In this document: positions 60,180-64,000 of the stretch, one piece after another
How positions within the stretch are numbered: position 1 is the stretch's first letter
Layout of the letters: every line of letters begins with the position of its first letter
Assembly (NCBI GenBank): GCA_958510875.1
Contig: OY294067.1
Span: 151,850,962-151,914,961, forward strand
Length of the DNA stretch: 64,000 bases
Direction of reading: 5' to 3'
Source: Endomychus coccineus
Lineage: Eukaryota; Arthropoda; Insecta; Coleoptera; Endomychidae
Made by a program: the position numbers and the translations under genes
Notes under the pieces: model-generated
The model's database searches: none
The model's input: only the letters and a program-made list of their open reading frames with translations
Told to the model about the DNA's origin: nothing

Positions 60180-62280
60180 ATCCAAAATCATTAAATATGG
60201 AATGAATTCAAGTCGCATAAAAGATGATCTCTCATAACACACAGCAGAATCGTATGTGGCGACGAAGGTATTGCGTACCCGTCGCCAAGCTAGCACAAGT
60301 TGCTGCAGGTAAAAATTCTGCTAGGATCAACAGAAAAGGTGTCGTGAACTTACATACCTATTCTTTATTTTCATAGGACTTAAAAATGAAATATAGGCAG
60401 AGTTAGCCCCCTAGTGTTCGAAATTGAACCGACGTTGTAAACTCAAAGCGTGGGCCCACGTCTCAATAAAAGAAGTTGCTTTGCAAAAAAAAAGTTAGTT
60501 CTCGATAGCGAGTCGTCCGGTAAGTCATACTTAGTATAGCTCTGTCTTAGCCTGTTTATCATCTTGGAAATCGTTAAGATTTGTCATTAAATCAATCAAT
60601 AAAGACTTTGTATAAAATCAAATTTAATATAAATTAAGAATCATCTCATAAGTTTAATCTTGAATTGTTGTAGTGCCTCTCCATCTTTTATTTTTAATCA
60701 ATAACTTTTGATAATTAAAATGAGTCTCATTTAGATGCGTTGAAAACAAGCAGTCTAATTTTCGCTCGTTTGAATTGTAAAGACGGACCCAGGGCGTGAA
60801 CCGTGTTAGAGTATCAGATCCAGTATTTTATGGTTGACCGAAATCAACCAAGGTTTTAGTACTTGGGAGAAAACAACATAAGATTTCAAAAAGGCAACAC
60901 AGCTTACAGTAGGCGCGTGTACGCGAATTGACGGAAAGTGTTAAACACATATTCATTTTATTCAAATAGCTTGGTGGCATTCTAACAAAATCTTAAATAT
61001 TGAGATACCGAGAACTCGAGCGAATAAAATTCCTTGTGACAAAATCCTAGAAGTCTCCAAAGCAACATCGAAACTAAAGCGAGGTCATGGTGAGTGTTTG
61101 ATGAAGTGCAATTTTAGACAGAAATTGACCATTCCATTATTCCATTTATTAATTAGAGAATTCATCGTGTTGTTCAACCTTCAGATCACGTTCGTTTACA
61201 AATAGATTTTTCGTTGTTAATAAAGAATCATATTCTTTCCAGCCCATTTGACTAGATCGAATTTTTGCTTGATAGTCCACTAGATCTGCCCCAAGTCACC
61301 AGAGAGTGGGTGAAAGGAACTCTCCGTCAACTAAATTATTAACTAACAGACAAAAATCTGGTCAAGCGCGAAATCCTTCACAATTTCGAAGTTTGAGATC
61401 AAGGATACTTATTATATCCAAGTTTGTTTAGAGATTCCGAGTAGACTCGCTAGCTGGAGAAAAAGGGACAGTGTTATCGATTTCGAATAACCTTTTCCCA
61501 TGTTCCCATTTGGGACAAACCTGCAACAAATTTTTGTCTTCATTGTGTTTTTAGAAGTTATCAATTACCAAATTATCTGCTGTTAAATTTCATATTTTGT
61601 GTTGACATTATTCGTACATCAAAGATTGTTAAATTTTCATTCAATATATTATTACTATTATTATTATTCAATGCGTTTAACTGGTACGTCCTTATCACCT
61701 ATCAGCAAATACATTTCCCAAAAGGAGGGAGGGTGGGGGGATTCAGAGGGAAAACTTGGAAAATTGCAATTATATTCTTTAAGAGGAAATTGAGCCGGCC
61801 CAAGTAAGGGCGGAAAACATTTACCGTTATCTTCAAACAGCTTCCTAATTGAGCTAAATCAATACATCTAGTGGTGGCAGCTACAAGAAACCTGCAAGGG
61901 TAGTCTGGCTAAGATCGACGACCCGAGGTTTCATCTTTCAATACTTTTATAAACTCTTGTACGGTGTGACATGTTATTATCGCATCCTGTATTCTCTTTA
62001 GATACAAATAACGACTCGTAAGTTACATAAGTTTAATGATGCATACGCAAAACAGCCAATTCAAAAGTTCATCTGACGTTTCCGCAATATTAATTTCAAA
62101 GCACACTTAAAAAAATTCCGTATACAATACATATAGTTGTATTGTGGACTGCCTAACGAGTAATAACTAACCGATCGACGCCTAAAATATGTTAAGATAA
62201 TAGTTATTTATTTCATTGTATTTTTCATATGAAATAAAAAAATAGCTGTCAAGCGTTGAGTTTGTATGATAGAGACCAAT
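60180..62280. other. Flank upstream of the FASTK gene, no gene recognised
   Basis: Some stretches look like LTR-retrotransposon leftovers: AATAAA at 60600-60605, a purine-rich tract AAAAGGAGGGAGGGTGGGGG near 61720-61740, and a short frame KIPCDKILEVSKATSKLKRG near 61025. None is enough for a call. A short direct repeat or hairpin is not evident. Confidence 0.35.
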
Positions 62281-62985
62281 TTGGTGCAGAACAATTTCTC
62301 AATAGAATCACCACACGCCCAGTATGTGATAAATAATCGCAACTCAGAATTTCGGAGAAATTTCACTTAATACGAGTATAGCAGCGACCACTGTTCATCA
62401 TATACTCAAAATACAGCATAAAAGGGCATATAAAGATCCCCAGTAAAACATTTGCAAGATCGACATTGTGTGACAGACTGGAATTCTGCAACAAATTCTT
62501 ACAAACAAAGCAACATGGTGCTTTGTCTTATACAAAAATCGTATGGACCGATGAATGTACTTTTTGAAATAATGAAATTTTCAACGGAAATCATCACTGT
62601 CATTAGTCCTTTGAAAATCCGAGAAACGTAATTGAAATTCGTTTCAAAGTTAATGTTTGGTGTGGTATTGTTGGCAATACTATTATAGGCCCCATTTTCA
62701 TTGACGGGCATCTTAATGCAGATACATTTAACGAGCTGCTTTTAAACTTGATGGAACATATATGGACGAACTCACTTTGGCTCAGATATGCAATATTATT
62801 TTTCTGTAAGACCGTGCCCCGCGCATAATGTTGCTTGAATAGTTTAAACCAGGAGTTCGAAGGAGATTGGATGACCTATGTGCAGATAAATCTCAAATAT
62901 CTCCGTTGTAAAAGATGAACCAATCAAACTTGGTATGAGCGTATTTGGGAAGAAAAGCTTTATTCAAATGTGTAGCAATATATAG
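62281..62985 (+). pseudogene. mariner-like transposase remnant
   Basis: Frames read CDRLEFCNKFLQ, then TKIVWTDECTF (first catalytic D), ENPRNVIEIRFKVNVWCGIV, IGPIFIDGHLNADTFNELLL. The second D box is gone after 62800. Colinear with residues about 145-245 of the intact transposase at 30274-31347. Multiple stops; an old copy of a related family. Confidence 0.75.
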
Positions 62986-63237
62986 GTGTTCCATTTGAAA
63001 CAATCAAGTTGAGCTTACTTTCGGTTTAACCGGCAGTTGGATAATGTGAAATATGTAAGACCGGTTTATATCCCTTAATAATTGGTTGCACTTCTCGTCA
63101 TAGATATAGAAACAAAGTATTAATAAATTATGAAAGGAGTTAGCGTCGTGAGGGAATACGTGATTAGAAATTCTTCAAGGGAAAAGTGTAAAATCGTACG
63201 GAAATAGGTGTCCTACACCAGTTGATTTAATCTCAGA
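62986..63237. other. Possible copia LTR/leader, unassigned
   Basis: Immediately upstream of a copia Gag start; no LTR border could be fixed. Confidence 0.3.
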
Positions 63238-63381
63238 ATGGCGACAGAAAAACAATTCGATGGAAAAGGGTTCTACGCCTGGAAGATTAAAATATACGCA
63301 TCCTTGGAAGAATTGGGCATACAAAAAGTAATTAGTAGCGAATGGAGAGAAATAAGTGATAAGTTGTTTGGACGGCCTTGA
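63238..63381 (+). pseudogene. Ty1/copia Gag N-terminal fragment
   Basis: ATG at 63238 opens a 47-codon frame: MATEKQFDGKGFYAWKIKIY, ASLEELGIQKVISSEW. The FDGKxFYxWKxxIxxxLEE pattern is the start of copia-type Gag. It breaks off at 63381, where the sequence switches to the opposite strand. Confidence 0.65.
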
Positions 63382-63439
63382 AAAAACGTACTCTCTTTCT
63401 GAACTTTCAGAACAAATTGAACTGAAAGCGAAATTAAAT

Positions 63440-64000
63440 AACTTGAAATGCGAGCGAAATTAAATAACTTGAAACTGAATGAGTTATTGACGTATTCCGT
63501 TCCGTTGTCACTTCTGTCTACTTTGATTTCATTTCCAGTTTGCCTCTTGACAATTCGTTGGAATTCAAGGAATTTTGAAAAGACGTCACTTTTATGTTTC
63601 AGAAAATAAACAAAGCGATATGAAAGTACATTGGTCTTTGAATAAAACGAAGTAATTCGCACCACCAAGCGATGTACACGATATTTTTCCACAAACATCC
63701 GAATGGATGTATTCTCCTGGTTTCCATTCAGCGACAAGGGAATTTCGTTTGAAAGGTCTTCTTATTTGCTTTCCATGATGGCAAGTGCTGCAGAATAAAC
63801 TATCCACCTCATTGATCTTGATACCAGGTATTTGACCTTTGTCAGCCATTTCTTTGAGTGAATGAAAATTGATGTGACCTAATCGCTCATGCCAGAGTAT
63901 GACTGGGTTTGTTTGGGCTGAATTACTCTGTTGAACTTGAGGAACTTCGAAGAGCATTCTGTAACACTGATTGGATTGCTTAATTCCAGACACACCTAAA
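63440..64000 (-). pseudogene. Ty1/copia integrase fragment, inverted relative to the Gag piece
   Basis: Minus-strand 63993-63592 carries the pre-integrase zinc domain LWHERLGHINFHSLKEMADK with CSTCHHGKQIRRPF (HHCC), then YIHSDVCGKIS (first catalytic D). A frameshift near 63600-63640 leads to 63273-63737, with GNEIKVDRSDNGTEYVNNSF (second D). The E residue is not reached before the rearrangement. Confidence 0.8.

Noticed and set aside
60530..60700. Possible LTR borders upstream of the FASTK gene
   Set aside because: AATAAA and a purine tract are present, but no partner LTR, primer site or coding domain was found.

Overview
The window looks like a piece of AT-rich insect nuclear genome. The evidence is the mix of transposon families (BEL/Pao, Ty3/Gypsy, Ty1/copia, Jockey-like and R4-like LINEs, Penelope-like elements, mariner/Tc1 with a DUF4817-like N-terminus) and one host gene with ordinary GT-AG introns. 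I cannot name the insect order from the sequence alone.

The backbone is a single host gene on the minus strand, from the start codon at 59914 to the stop at 11730. Eight exons with consistent phases add up to 1476 nt (491 aa plus stop). They encode a FASTK-family mitochondrial RNA-metabolism protein with a putative targeting peptide, FAST-type helical domains and a C-terminal RAP domain. The exons occupy about 3% of a 48 kb gene. The rest is intron, with two very long introns (25.1 kb and 13.6 kb) packed with mobile elements.

Left of the gene (1-11.4 kb) lie a broken BEL/Pao retrotransposon with its LTR/primer-binding region, a 1.9 kb foldback element of nested palindromic tandem repeats, a Jockey-like LINE fragment, a broken gene resembling the MSV199-domain family of large insect DNA viruses, and minisatellites.

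The introns hold, in order: Penelope terminal repeats with a hammerhead ribozyme (12.2-13.6 kb); a LINE tail (15.1-15.8 kb); a BEL/Pao fragment (17-18.3 kb); a palindromic MITE (18.6 kb); a LINE tail split by an LTR-like insertion (21.4-24.2 kb); a pogo-like fragment (24.5-25.4 kb); a P-like element with THAP coding sequence and a perfect 8-bp target duplication (27.4-28.3 kb); an apparently intact mariner-like transposon with long inverted repeats (29.7-31.8 kb); an R4-like LINE (32.5-33.9 kb); Penelope terminal repeats arranged as palindromes among TA microsatellites (34.4-35.8 kb); an unclassified inverted-repeat element (37.7-38.6 kb); a Penelope copy with RT, GIY-YIG and hammerhead (38.75-40.3 kb); a Gypsy element (40.5-44.2 kb); a 2.4 kb foldback (45.3-47.75 kb); and a Crypton-like tyrosine recombinase inserted in a Gypsy element, part of which is tandemly duplicated (48.3-55.5 kb). 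Head-to-head mariner pieces and Penelope scraps follow at 55.7-57.5 kb.

Right of the gene are unassigned sequence, a decayed mariner (62.3-63 kb) and a rearranged copia fragment (63.2-64 kb). The best candidates for new biology are the set of hammerhead ribozymes in Penelope-like terminal repeats, several of them in inverted pairs, and the tyrosine-recombinase element nested in Gypsy.
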